Assembly: GCA_029570835.1 (NCBI GenBank)
Contig: JAKPTX010000168.1
Coordinates: forward strand, 1-50,024
Origin: Bacteroidota bacterium
Lineage (GTDB): Bacteria; Bacteroidota; Bacteroidia; Bacteroidales; WCHB1-69
Direction of reading: 5' to 3'
DNA length: 50,024 nt
Below the pieces are notes generated by a model. That model made no database searches, was not told the DNA's origin, and saw nothing but the letters and a program-made list of their open reading frames with translations. Shown here one piece after another: positions 33,646 through 43,006 of the stretch; the first letter of the stretch is position 1, and each line of letters begins with the position of its first letter. A program made the translations under genes and the position numbers.

Positions 33646-35832
33646 TTATCGATTCACTTCCGCTTGAAAAGATTTCTTAAAAAACACCTTGTACAGGCCA
33701 TGCCAATACCCTACTCCATAACTTACATGCACCACAAAAAAGACCCAGGGCATGACAAAATAGAACTTCCAATCCGCCCACTTGCGAGACCCTTTTCTTC
33801 CATAATCCAACGCAGTGCCGATATAAATTAAAAGCACCAGTAAAAAAGGATAAATTATGTAGGGAACTGTTGCCGCAAGAATAGTTCCTACAATAAGTCC
33901 CAGTACAAAAAGTGGAGGAACAAACTGTCTTAGCGTTGCAGGTGAACCTAACTTCTTATTTACCAAAGGTTTATATAAACCATATTGATAAAACATACGA
34001 GATGTTTTCCTGATTGTATCACGGGCATAGTAGTCAGAAACAATTTGAGGTACCAAATAGACACTTCCCCCATATTTTTTGATCCGAGCATTAAACTCAT
34101 CATCTTGATTACGAACCAGTTCCGTATCAAAAAGACCAATCTCATCAAAAACAGATCTTCTAAAACAACCAAATGGTACAGTATCCACTTTCCTAACCTG
34201 AGAGATTCCCACTCTGAAATAGGCATTTCCCATTCCAAACTTGGAGGAAACTACCTCCGCAATCACACGGGCTGTTGTTGTGGGTTTCGGCGGCAGAGTT
34301 CTACATAAACCACCCACATTATCAGCTTCAAGACGCAATTGCCAACGCACTAAATCCAGAATATAGTTTCGTGGATAGATTGCATGGGCATCAATACGGA
34401 TAATCAAATCCCCTATTGCTTGTTCAATCCCATAATTCAATGCGTAAGGAACAATTTTTTCAGGGTTCTCTACCATTTTAATCCAAGGATAACGTTCCGT
34501 ATAGGAGGCAATGAGTTCCCGGGTACGATCCTGACTCCCCCCATCAATTAAAAAAAACTCCATTAAAGAATGAGGATAATCAGAAGCAATGACAGATTCA
34601 ATACACTCTTCCACATAGTTTTCCTCATTATAAACCGGACAAATGACAGAAATAAATGGAAGATCTTCATTTTCAGCAATTTGCTGATATCGATAAAAAT
34701 AGGGAGCAAAAAGAGAAAGATAGCTGTTTGCAATCATATTCCAATCAAATGGAGTTAAATCCAGATTAGCGACCTCTCTGCAGTACTCATCATAATGATC
34801 AAACAGATTGAACATGGCATCCCTCACAGCAGTAGGATCTTTCAAATTAGCAGCAATACCAACTTTCTGATTTTCAAACAATTGATCTATCGCTTCCCCT
34901 TTGGTATAAATTACAGGAAGCCCTTGAGAGAGAGCCTCCAGATAAACCAATCCAAAAGTCTCCGACTTGGAAACCATAATGAACGCATCAGCCTCTCGAT
35001 AATATTGCTGCAATCGTTCCTTATCATACTCTACACCATGATAAAAAATGGCTTCCGAATTTTGTTCAATCAATTGTAACACAGCTTGTTCCCTATCACC
35101 ACCACCCCCTACAAGGTGCAATTCCCAATCGGGTCTCTCTACTCTGGCTTTCAAAAACGAATCAATCAAAAACTCCACATTCTTATTTTGATCAAACTTG
35201 CCGACATACAACCACTTAAAAGGTTTCCTAAGTTCCCTTTTCTCTCTGTGAAGATGCCAGTAGGGATCCAATCCGTTAGATATTACTATTGATTTTTCCT
35301 CTAATATTTTTTGAATTTTAAAAAAGGGGGGAGCCAAATACGCGCTCTTCTGTTGTGCAGGAGAAATAAAAATCACTTTTTGAGCATTTCTGACAATCTC
35401 CCTTCCCAGATGCCACAAATGGGGCATCTTCTTGAGATAAAAGTTAATATCAGTCCCCCTTATCGTAACACTGTATGGTATTCCATAATACTTCCAGCAT
35501 CGGTAAGCAATAATCCCTTCCGAAAAAAGAGTGGCAGCATGAACATAGTTAATTCGAAAGAGATCTACACTATTTAACAACAAACGCCACTTGATTCTGA
35601 GCTTATAAGGGAACCAATATTTGTAAAAAAAGTGCGAATTAGTCAACGGAACTACCTTTTCTTCGTAAAGCGGGTCCTCATATAAGGATCTGATATCTTG
35701 AAAACCAACACCGGTTCTGGCCACAGAAAAGAGAGTAATATTCAGTTGTTCTTCACTATTCATCAAGGCATTACACAACTGATGATGCACCTTCGAATTC
35801 AAATGATCTTCCGATATATAAAGTAGATTCAT
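33646..35832 (-). CDS. Bifunctional GT4-GT2 glycosyltransferase with C-terminal membrane segments
   Basis: 728 residues in two catalytic parts. Residues 1 to about 365 are a GT4 (GT-B) transferase with the donor-binding motif SKSETFGLVYLEAL near 292. Residues about 385-640 are a GT2 (GT-A) transferase with ISVICPVYNEENYVEECIES, DGGSQDRTREL, a metal-binding RIDAHA (in place of DxD) and NQDDEFNARI. Two or three hydrophobic segments follow (about 640-715). Two transferases in one chain suggest consecutive addition of two sugars on a lipid-linked glycan at the inner face. It starts the glycan operon and ends 11 bases before ispD. Donor sugars cannot be read. Confidence 0.85.
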   Translation of the reverse strand: MNLLYISEDHLNSKVHHQLCNALMNSEEQLNITLFSVARTGVGFQDIRSLYEDPLYEEKVVPLTNSHFFYKYWFPYKLRIKWRLLLNSVDLFRINYVHAATLFSEGIIAYRCWKYYGIPYSVTIRGTDINFYLKKMPHLWHLGREIVRNAQKVIFISPAQQKSAYLAPPFFKIQKILEEKSIVISNGLDPYWHLHREKRELRKPFKWLYVGKFDQNKNVEFLIDSFLKARVERPDWELHLVGGGGDREQAVLQLIEQNSEAIFYHGVEYDKERLQQYYREADAFIMVSKSETFGLVYLEALSQGLPVIYTKGEAIDQLFENQKVGIAANLKDPTAVRDAMFNLFDHYDEYCREVANLDLTPFDWNMIANSYLSLFAPYFYRYQQIAENEDLPFISVICPVYNEENYVEECIESVIASDYPHSLMEFFLIDGGSQDRTRELIASYTERYPWIKMVENPEKIVPYALNYGIEQAIGDLIIRIDAHAIYPRNYILDLVRWQLRLEADNVGGLCRTLPPKPTTTARVIAEVVSSKFGMGNAYFRVGISQVRKVDTVPFGCFRRSVFDEIGLFDTELVRNQDDEFNARIKKYGGSVYLVPQIVSDYYARDTIRKTSRMFYQYGLYKPLVNKKLGSPATLRQFVPPLFVLGLIVGTILAATVPYIIYPFLLVLLIYIGTALDYGRKGSRKWADWKFYFVMPWVFFVVHVSYGVGYWHGLYKVFFKKSFQAEVNR

Positions 35833-35872
35833 TCCTATTTCTAATTGAACAACAAAAATAACATTTTATTTG

Positions 35873-35880
35873 TACTTTTG
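35873..35880 (+). promoter_or_regulatory. Predicted -7 box for the rhomboid gene (TACTTTTG)
   Basis: Exact TAnnTTTG match, 24 bases before the ATG. Confidence 0.5.
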
Positions 35881-35904
35881 TCGCTTAAAATTTCATAAAT
35901 TTTT

Positions 35905-36576
35905 ATGGACCCTATTCTAAAAATTGAAAAGGACCGCGTTACGAACTCTTTGGCTAGATCTTTTTTGATCACTTTGATCCCAATTTTAGCCTTTATTATC
36001 AACGATGTCTTTGTCCTGCAGTGGAACGAATGGGGAATTCATCCTCGCGAATTTGATCATGTGTGGAGTGTTCTGTTAATTCCTTTTTTACATGCAGATT
36101 ACGAACATCTCTTTTCCAACATGATCCCTCTTTTTGTTCTCTCTTTTGGATTACTCTACTTTTTTAAAAAAAGAGCATACCTGATCATGCTGTTCAATCT
36201 ACTTGTTAGTGGTATTTTAATTTGGAGTTTTGGAAGAACCGGAAATCACATTGGAGCCAGCGGTTTGATCTATGCCTTTATTTTTTTTATGGTAACCATC
36301 TCCTTGATTAAACGAGAAAAATCACTAATGGCCTTCTCTCTGATTGTTATTTTTTTGTACGGCAGTGTAGTTTGGGGCTTTTTTCCTCAACTTTTCCCGG
36401 GTAAAAATATCTCTTGGGAGGGACATGTTGCCGGTGCAGTAAGCGGAATTGTTCTGGCATGGGTCTTCAGAGATGAGGGTCCACAGAGAAAGATTTTCTT
36501 TGAAGATGAAATCGAGGAGGAGGAAGGAGAAGAAGAGGAAAATAATGAAGAAAATATGTTTGATGAAAACATTTAA
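35905..36576 (+). CDS. Rhomboid-family intramembrane serine protease
   Basis: 223 residues with six membrane segments. The active site is complete: N72 in HLFSNM, S119 in GASGLIYA and H174 in GHVAGAVSG. Rhomboids cut membrane proteins within their transmembrane helices. The C-terminal ~25 residues form a very acidic cytosolic tail (EDEIEEEEGEEEENNEEN), which is unusual but not disabling. It is followed 97 bases later by the dikinase gene, which has its own predicted promoter. Natural substrates are unknown. Confidence 0.93.
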   Translation: MDPILKIEKDRVTNSLARSFLITLIPILAFIINDVFVLQWNEWGIHPREFDHVWSVLLIPFLHADYEHLFSNMIPLFVLSFGLLYFFKKRAYLIMLFNLLVSGILIWSFGRTGNHIGASGLIYAFIFFMVTISLIKREKSLMAFSLIVIFLYGSVVWGFFPQLFPGKNISWEGHVAGAVSGIVLAWVFRDEGPQRKIFFEDEIEEEEGEEEENNEENMFDENI

Positions 36577-36582
36577 AAATGC

Positions 36583-36613
36583 TTGAAATTTTGAGAAAAA
36601 TGTTGTAATATTG
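36583..36613 (+). promoter_or_regulatory. Predicted promoter for the dikinase gene (TTG, 20 bases, TAATATTG)
   Basis: TTG at 36583-36585 and TAATATTG at 36606-36613, spaced 20 bases apart, match the Bacteroidota -33/-7 arrangement with one mismatch in the -7 box. Confidence 0.5.
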
Positions 36614-36673
36614 CAAAGTTATAAGAAAGTAGTTAAACCCTTATTAACACACTATTGATCAAAAGAATACTCT

Positions 36674-39600
36674 ATGGTAGAAATGATTAAATCGAAAGCG
36701 TTGGAAGTGAATCTCTCACGCACTCAAAATATTCCTTATACAATTCCCGAAAAACATCTTTGGTTTATCGGTCTCTCTGAACAATATTGGGGAATCCATA
36801 AAAGAGCTGATGAGTTCTTTAATGAGTTTCATCATCCTTTTTCTAATCGTAAAGATGTAATCCTACTGATTGTAAATGTCGTAAATAGCGACTTCTGGAT
36901 CTATAAGGAGATGGAAGAACTGGAAAGAGTGATTGAGATTATTCTGGATATTTTTGAACAATTAATGAAAGAGAATCTTCCTGACGAACTCTATAAACAG
37001 CTTCTCTTTGTCTATCTTAACTTTATTGATGCTCATTACGACTCACTTTCCCGTTTTGATCGGTTTCCAAAGCAAATTCTGGAACAGTTTGATCACTACT
37101 TTGATCAACGCCCTTTCAGCTTCTTTATCAACATCGGCTATTTTAAGAAAAAGCTGGAAAAACCGGCATTAAATCCTGCTACTGCTGACCCCTGCTTCAA
37201 GTTGATGCATAAAATGATCAATCACCATATTTCCTTCTGGAAAGAAACAACCAGAATTGAAGAATGGTACCTGGAACATCAGGATAAAATGAGTGAAGAT
37301 TATCTTCCCACTATTGCTGAAACAGGAAGTAAAATATTTGATTATTACGAAGAAAAGTCCGGTAAAGCACAATCCTGGCAAGATCTGAATGAAATTACCT
37401 TTACGGTTACCGATGTGATTGATGCTTTGATGGAAAAGATCTACTTCTTTAAAAAAGCACCGGAACAGTTTGTCTACATTTTTTATTTACTCCACTTACC
37501 CGGAACTATCTATCACCGTGAATATATTCTCATTGAACTCAACAAAATCATCAAGAAGATCAGTACAGAGTTGAATGAAGATGAGACTATTGAGTCAATT
37601 GACGCACTTTTTCTACAGTTCAGGGAGTTTAAAAAGAACTACATGAATATGATTCTGGACTCCATCCTAACCCTTGGGAAAGAGATCCTGAATACTGAAA
37701 ATCTAACCCTAATTCACCATCTGGAAAATCAGATGATCAACTTTGGATTTGTGAATCCGGGAGTAACCTATATGACCAACGACTGGGAATTGAAAGTCGA
37801 CCCCTGTCATGTTAAAAACATTCGTGTTTGGTTGGAGTTGATAGAGTATCGACCTGAAACCATGAAACGACTGCTCTCAGCACTCATTATCAACTTGAGA
37901 ATTGGGGGAATATTTATCTTTGATACCGATTTTTTCCAAAAAGATATCACTAAACTACTCAATTCCGATATCTTCCCTATCTACAAAAAAGTAAAGCAGT
38001 TGGCCGGTATTTTTCCGGTTTACTTTAATGAGATCGGAGCGGAAGGATTATTACGTGATGTATCAACCAAAATCGATGAGATAACCCACCGAAATGATAT
38101 CCTGATCCACTTTTTAAGAAAACAGATTCACACGGAAGGGAATAACTCACACATTCAAATCACCATGGATGTAATCCATTTCTGGTATCACAAAGACAAA
38201 AAATGGATCTCAAAAGTAGTGCCTCAAAATGTGTTTGATCAGGTTGATGAAGATGGCATGTTTGTGAAGGGAGTTCATGAACTCCTGGTGAAAACCTGTG
38301 AGAAACATCAGATTGAAATTGAAAAGCTGATAGAAGTAGAAAAAGATGAACTGGCAAAAATGATTCAGACAGTCGGACATGAAGATAGTGTCGATGTAGA
38401 ACGGGTGATGTTGATTATTGAACTCTATCAACTGCTCAAAGAAAAATATATTTTCGCCAGTACCAATATTGTGGCGATCCTCAATAGGCATACCTTTGTG
38501 GATAAAGAGGATATCGACAAATTGGAAAACCTACTTGATACTGAAAACAACGTAGCTCTCCTCAAACATATCCATGTGATGATCAACAAACTCAATGAGA
38601 TCATCTTTGATCCCAACCCTTCTGAAGGAATGGAAAATGTGTTCTATAAACGACACATTGCATTCGGGATCCCATCCATGTACGGTTACTACAAGGAACC
38701 TAAGTTTGATGCTTTAGGACTCATATTCCGATTGGAGAGAATTGCGCTGGTGATCATGAAGCGGATTATAGCGGAAATCAATATTGACTACTTCACTCTT
38801 AAAACAATTCGTGAAATCTTAGACCTGATTCAACTCTTCCAGGAAGGGCTACATTGCGAAGGAATCCACCTCCAAAACTTTGACTCCAACCTCAAGATGC
38901 TGCAATTCAGTTTAACCTCCGGCTGTTTTACGCTCAAACAGTACATCAACATTTTCCAATTTATGGAAAAAAACATCAAGGAGATCACGAACACCTACTT
39001 CATCCAACCTTATGAAAAACTGCTCCCAACCATCATCACTCAGCATTTACCCGAAGATACTGATCCTTATACTCTGAAAAAAATCATTGCACAAAAATCC
39101 GAGATTTTTTACCGGGAATCAATCGCATCCTCCTTCAACATCCAGTTGTTGGATAACTTTATGGGAGAAGTGCTGACTAAACTCCGGAAACAGATTAACT
39201 CCCTGACTGAAGAGGAGGCTAAGCGCATTATGACTTATGATGACAACCTGAGTATCAGTCCTTTATACAAAAAAACACCCTTAATTGATAACCCCGTATT
39301 TTTAGGAAATAAAGCTTACAATCTCAAAAAACTCTATTTGAATCAATACCCGGTTCCCCCCGGATTTGTAATTACAACAGAAGTGTTTAGACGGATTGAT
39401 GAAATCCAGAAGATTGACAAACTCAATGAACGGGTGGATCAACTGATTGCTTCTCATCTCAAAAAGCTGGAAGAACTCACCGGTCTGGAATTTGGGAACT
39501 CCGAAAAACCACTGCTTTTAAGTGTGCGTTCCGGATCTGCGATCTCTATGCCGGGTGCAATGAATACCTTCTTGAATGTCGGATTGAATGATGATATTAC

Positions 39601-40765
39601 CGAGAAGTTGAGTAAAATGGATAATTATGCCTGGACCTCGTGGGACTGTTATCGCCGTTTAATCCAAACCTGGGGAATGTCTTATGGATTGGAACGTGAC
39701 CAGTTTGACCAAATCATCATTGACTACAAGAAAAAATATAGTGTCAACCAAAAAGTAGAGTTTGCTCCTCATGTGATGCGGGAAATTGCTTTTGAATACA
39801 AGAAACTACTGGCAAAATACAGCATTGAGTTTGAGGAAGAGCCTTTTGCACAGCTTAAAAAAGCAATTATTTCAGTTCTCAACTCCTGGGATACTGTTCG
39901 GGCTCAGGCATACCGTAAACACATGCATATAGCCGATGAGTGGGGAACTGCTGTAACGATCCAAAAAATGGTGTTGGGAAATATCCATATTGAATCAGGA
40001 TCCGGTGTTCTCTTTACAAAAGATGTTCAGGAACAAGGTGATGAGATCAATCTTACCGGTGACTTTACCTTCATCAGTCAAGGAGAAGATATCGTGGGCG
40101 GATTGGTAAAAACATTACCTATCAGTGAAAAACAAAGAGTTAAAGGAGTGTACAGTTCACCTATTTCACTGGAAAGTACCTATCCTGAAATCTATCAACG
40201 TCTATTGGAAATTTGTACTAAGATGCTGGAAGAAGGGAAAATGGCACACCAGGAAATAGAGTTTACGTTTGAAACCTCACGGGGTGAAGACCTTTACATC
40301 CTGCAAACCAGAAATATGACGTTCCATTACCAAAGCAGAATGGAAGTATTTGATACTCCCGAAGAAAAAATGGAGCGTGTTGGTAGCGGTATCGGTATCG
40401 GATCTCAGGCTCTCAATGGAGTGATTGTCTTTGAATTACAAGATATTGACTGGATAAAGAAGGAAAATCCAAATATTAATGCTATCTTAGTGCGTCCTGA
40501 TACGGTTCCGGACGATATTGAGATTATCTTTGAGTGTGACGGACTGCTTACAGCCAGAGGAGGTGCTACTTCCCACGCTGCCGTAACAGCCGGCACCTTG
40601 GGTAAAACCGGAGTGGTGAACTGCAACGACCTGATCGTGTATGAACAGGATAAAAAATGTACGATCGGAGGAGTGTTGTTCAACCTCTTTGATCCTGTTG
40701 CAATAGATGGGAAAAACGGATTTATCTACAAAGGTAACTATCCGATAAAAATTGAAGAATTTTAA
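36674..40765 (+). CDS. PPDK-like dikinase: long N-terminal region, PEP/pyruvate-type ATP-grasp domain, phospho-His domain
   Basis: 1363 residues. Residues 1 to about 870 are mostly helical and match no family I know. From about 875, FLGNKAYNLKKL...VPPGFVIT begins the ATP-binding domain of pyruvate phosphate dikinase/PEP synthase, with LSVRSGSAISMPGAMNTFLN near 955. The C terminus is the swivelling phospho-His domain, with H1301 in GGATSHAAVTAG and then GKTGVVNC. The third PPDK domain, the barrel that binds PEP or pyruvate, is missing; the chain ends about 60 residues after the His. It should therefore autophosphorylate on H1301 using ATP and pass phosphate to an unknown acceptor, as glucan water dikinase and rifampin phosphotransferase do. 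The N-terminal region may bind that acceptor. A GAPDH-like gene begins 28 bases after its stop codon. Confidence 0.82.
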   Translation: MVEMIKSKALEVNLSRTQNIPYTIPEKHLWFIGLSEQYWGIHKRADEFFNEFHHPFSNRKDVILLIVNVVNSDFWIYKEMEELERVIEIILDIFEQLMKENLPDELYKQLLFVYLNFIDAHYDSLSRFDRFPKQILEQFDHYFDQRPFSFFINIGYFKKKLEKPALNPATADPCFKLMHKMINHHISFWKETTRIEEWYLEHQDKMSEDYLPTIAETGSKIFDYYEEKSGKAQSWQDLNEITFTVTDVIDALMEKIYFFKKAPEQFVYIFYLLHLPGTIYHREYILIELNKIIKKISTELNEDETIESIDALFLQFREFKKNYMNMILDSILTLGKEILNTENLTLIHHLENQMINFGFVNPGVTYMTNDWELKVDPCHVKNIRVWLELIEYRPETMKRLLSALIINLRIGGIFIFDTDFFQKDITKLLNSDIFPIYKKVKQLAGIFPVYFNEIGAEGLLRDVSTKIDEITHRNDILIHFLRKQIHTEGNNSHIQITMDVIHFWYHKDKKWISKVVPQNVFDQVDEDGMFVKGVHELLVKTCEKHQIEIEKLIEVEKDELAKMIQTVGHEDSVDVERVMLIIELYQLLKEKYIFASTNIVAILNRHTFVDKEDIDKLENLLDTENNVALLKHIHVMINKLNEIIFDPNPSEGMENVFYKRHIAFGIPSMYGYYKEPKFDALGLIFRLERIALVIMKRIIAEINIDYFTLKTIREILDLIQLFQEGLHCEGIHLQNFDSNLKMLQFSLTSGCFTLKQYINIFQFMEKNIKEITNTYFIQPYEKLLPTIITQHLPEDTDPYTLKKIIAQKSEIFYRESIASSFNIQLLDNFMGEVLTKLRKQINSLTEEEAKRIMTYDDNLSISPLYKKTPLIDNPVFLGNKAYNLKKLYLNQYPVPPGFVITTEVFRRIDEIQKIDKLNERVDQLIASHLKKLEELTGLEFGNSEKPLLLSVRSGSAISMPGAMNTFLNVGLNDDITEKLSKMDNYAWTSWDCYRRLIQTWGMSYGLERDQFDQIIIDYKKKYSVNQKVEFAPHVMREIAFEYKKLLAKYSIEFEEEPFAQLKKAIISVLNSWDTVRAQAYRKHMHIADEWGTAVTIQKMVLGNIHIESGSGVLFTKDVQEQGDEINLTGDFTFISQGEDIVGGLVKTLPISEKQRVKGVYSSPISLESTYPEIYQRLLEICTKMLEEGKMAHQEIEFTFETSRGEDLYILQTRNMTFHYQSRMEVFDTPEEKMERVGSGIGIGSQALNGVIVFELQDIDWIKKENPNINAILVRPDTVPDDIEIIFECDGLLTARGGATSHAAVTAGTLGKTGVVNCNDLIVYEQDKKCTIGGVLFNLFDPVAIDGKNGFIYKGNYPIKIEEF

Positions 40766-40793
40766 TTTATCAACCGTTTAAAAATATAATGCT

Positions 40794-42038
40794 ATGATGA
40801 TCAATCTAAAAACAAAAAATCTATTAGGGATAAATGGATCCGGAAGAATTGGAAAACTTACTCTTTGGCACCATTTAATCTCACGTAAGTTTGATGGCGT
40901 AGTACTCAACGTTGGACGTATTGTGGGTAAAAGCCTGGATGACCTGGTTCAAACCATCACTACCGACTCCACTTACGGTTCATTAAGTCACTTCCTTTAT
41001 GGAAGATGCGGAAAACCTTGTGATATCCAGGTAGATTATGACGAGCAAGTGATAGTCATTGATGGATTTCCTGTTAAAGTGCTGAACACTGAACGAAATC
41101 CGGCCGATATCAACTGGAAAGCAGAAGGTGTGCGTATAGTGGTTGATTGTACCGGAAAATTCTTAGATCCTAACATCCCTGACAACGATCCTAAAGGATC
41201 CATTACAGGACACTTAGCCGCCGGAGCTGAAAAAGTGATTGCCAGTGCTCCATTCAAATCTAAAAAAGGAGAAATAGATATTGATCGTTTCCCTACTATT
41301 ATTTATGGGATTAATCATAACGCCTTTGATCCCGGAAAACACCATATCATCTCCGCAGCCAGCTGTACCACTACCGGTCTGGCATATATGATGAAACCGC
41401 TCCTGGAAGATAGAGAGACTCGTGAAGTACTTACTGCTTCCCTCTCTACCATACACGCCGCTACTAATAGCCAAAGTGTACTGGATACAGTACCCACAAC
41501 CAATACTTCCGACCTGCGTAAAAACAGATCCGTACTCAACAATATCATTCTCTCCTCTACAGGTGCTGCAAAAGCGTTGGAAAAGGTGATCCCTGAAGTT
41601 TCACAATTTGGATTTATGGCAGATTCCATCCGTATTCCTACAACGACAGTTTCCTTAATCGCTCTCAATATTACCTTTAACTCTCGTCTCAATGACTCCG
41701 GAAACCCCTATATCAACGGTAATTATATTAAAAATATCTATAAAAAAGCCGCTGAAGGAGAACATAAAGGACTTCTGCATCTATCAATGCAGCAAAATGT
41801 TTCTATGGACCTCATAGGTAAACGAGCTGCCGTTGTGATTGAAGGACAAGAGATCCACACCCGTACCGGATTCTTAAGAATTCCTAAGGATATTCTACAT
41901 CAGGTAGGTGCTAACCTGGAAGATGTGAATATCCCGGTAACACACGCTAAAATTATGGGCTGGTACGACAATGAATTTGGAAGTTATGTAACCTGTTTGG
42001 GTTACTTAACCGAGCACGTTGCTTCGCAATTGGCTTAA
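40794..42038 (+). CDS. Glyceraldehyde-3-phosphate dehydrogenase, long variant
   Basis: 414 residues, about 75 more than ordinary GAPDH. The NAD-binding start GINGSGRIGKLTLW, VVDCTGKFLDP, the catalytic C191 in SAASCTTTG and H221 in STIHAATNSQS, STGAAKALEKVIPE and WYDNEFGSY are all present. The usual SNASCTTNCLAP is changed to SAASCTTTGLAY, losing the Asn and second Cys, as in some divergent GAPDHs. It should oxidise glyceraldehyde 3-phosphate with NAD(P) and phosphate. No phosphoglycerate kinase is adjacent. The close placement after the orphan dikinase suggests co-expression. Family is certain; direction and cofactor are not. Confidence 0.9.
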   Translation: MMINLKTKNLLGINGSGRIGKLTLWHHLISRKFDGVVLNVGRIVGKSLDDLVQTITTDSTYGSLSHFLYGRCGKPCDIQVDYDEQVIVIDGFPVKVLNTERNPADINWKAEGVRIVVDCTGKFLDPNIPDNDPKGSITGHLAAGAEKVIASAPFKSKKGEIDIDRFPTIIYGINHNAFDPGKHHIISAASCTTTGLAYMMKPLLEDRETREVLTASLSTIHAATNSQSVLDTVPTTNTSDLRKNRSVLNNIILSSTGAAKALEKVIPEVSQFGFMADSIRIPTTTVSLIALNITFNSRLNDSGNPYINGNYIKNIYKKAAEGEHKGLLHLSMQQNVSMDLIGKRAAVVIEGQEIHTRTGFLRIPKDILHQVGANLEDVNIPVTHAKIMGWYDNEFGSYVTCLGYLTEHVASQLA

Positions 42039-42089
42039 TTTATACAAACCTCTCCCCTATTGGAGTAACCCACAAATCCGACTCTCGTT

Positions 42090-42806
42090 ATGGAAAAAAC
42101 TGCTATTCTTTTGGGAGCCACAGGATTAACAGGTGGAGTACTGTTGCACCGTCTGTTGGATGATCCTGATTTCGGCAGGGTGATTGTTTTTACACGGAGG
42201 ACTACAGGAGTGCTTCATCCTAAATTGGAAGAGCATATCGTAGATCTTCTTCGTCTGGATTTGGTAAAAAAAGAAATTAGGGGGGAGGTTATCTTTTGTT
42301 GCATCGGTACTACAAAAGCAAAGACACCCAATAAAAAACTCTACGCAAAAATCGACTATGGAATTCCTGTCCAGGCAGGAAAAATAGCCGCTGAGAATGG
42401 AATACAAAGCTTTATTGTCATCTCTGCATTAGGCAGTAATCCCAAAAGTCGCATATTTTACAACTACCTCAAAGGACGAATGGAGGAAGCCCTGTTGCTG
42501 CTGCCTATCCCCCATTTACAAATTTTGCGTCCCTCCCTGATTGGAGGTAAGAGAAAAGAAAAACGCACAGCTGAAAATATCAGCAAATTCGTGATGGGTG
42601 CACTGGATTTCATTATTCCCACAAAATACAAAATGGTCACCCCTCAGGAAATTGCCAAAACGATGATCCATCTCGCGAAACATCCCTCCCAACATACCAT
42701 CATTACCAACACGATGATCAAAAATCTGGGAAAAAAACCTAAATTTGAAGGCGGAAGGTTGAAGGCGGAATCAATTACGAATTACGGAAAGATAAATTTT
42801 AATTGA
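42090..42806 (+). CDS. Rossmann-fold NAD(P)-binding protein (TIP30/HTATIP2-like), C-terminal tail from repeat DNA
   Basis: 238 residues. N-terminal LLGATGLTGGVLLHRLLDDPDFGRVIVFTRR is an atypical short-chain dehydrogenase nucleotide-binding site; VIFCCIGTTKAK and FIVISALGSNPKS and an N-Y-L-K segment (about residues 127-130) follow the NAD(P)-binding TIP30-like pattern. Substrate unknown. The last ~20 codons (from about residue 219, FEGGRLKAESITNYG) are encoded by GAAGGCG and ATTACGA heptamer repeat DNA (42747-42787) that is non-coding elsewhere in the window. The repeat appears to have entered the 3' end and replaced or extended the natural C terminus. Confidence 0.8.
   Translation: MEKTAILLGATGLTGGVLLHRLLDDPDFGRVIVFTRRTTGVLHPKLEEHIVDLLRLDLVKKEIRGEVIFCCIGTTKAKTPNKKLYAKIDYGIPVQAGKIAAENGIQSFIVISALGSNPKSRIFYNYLKGRMEEALLLLPIPHLQILRPSLIGGKRKEKRTAENISKFVMGALDFIIPTKYKMVTPQEIAKTMIHLAKHPSQHTIITNTMIKNLGKKPKFEGGRLKAESITNYGKINFN
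42747..42787 (+). repeat. GAAGGCG/ATTACGA heptamer array inside a coding sequence
   Basis: Three GAAGGCG-like units (one GAAGGTT) followed by two ATTACGA units, the same two unit types that sit together at 24575-24621. Here they are translated. Confidence 0.8.
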
Positions 42807-42892
42807 ACGTGGCTGTAGAGACGCAATGCACATTATCATATAAATAACCACAAAATGATCCATTCGTTCATTCCCGAAATTCGAAATCATTT

Positions 42893-42950
42893 CCAGAGTG
42901 GGGAGACAGAATAACTGAAGAGGAATGCCTATTCTGCCCCCCTTTTTTTT
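42893..42950 (+). terminator. G-run/C-run hairpin element, copy C (intrinsic terminator)
   Basis: CCAGAGTGGGG, then CAGAATA (42907-42913) pairing perfectly with TATTCTG (42930-42936), then CCCCCC and a run of eight or more T. A strong intrinsic terminator for the plus-strand genes, located between convergent units. Confidence 0.8.
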
Positions 42951-43006
42951 TATATTTCATAAAAACAGAAAAATCAAAAATTATAAAACCCTGAAGAGGC
43001 ACCCAA

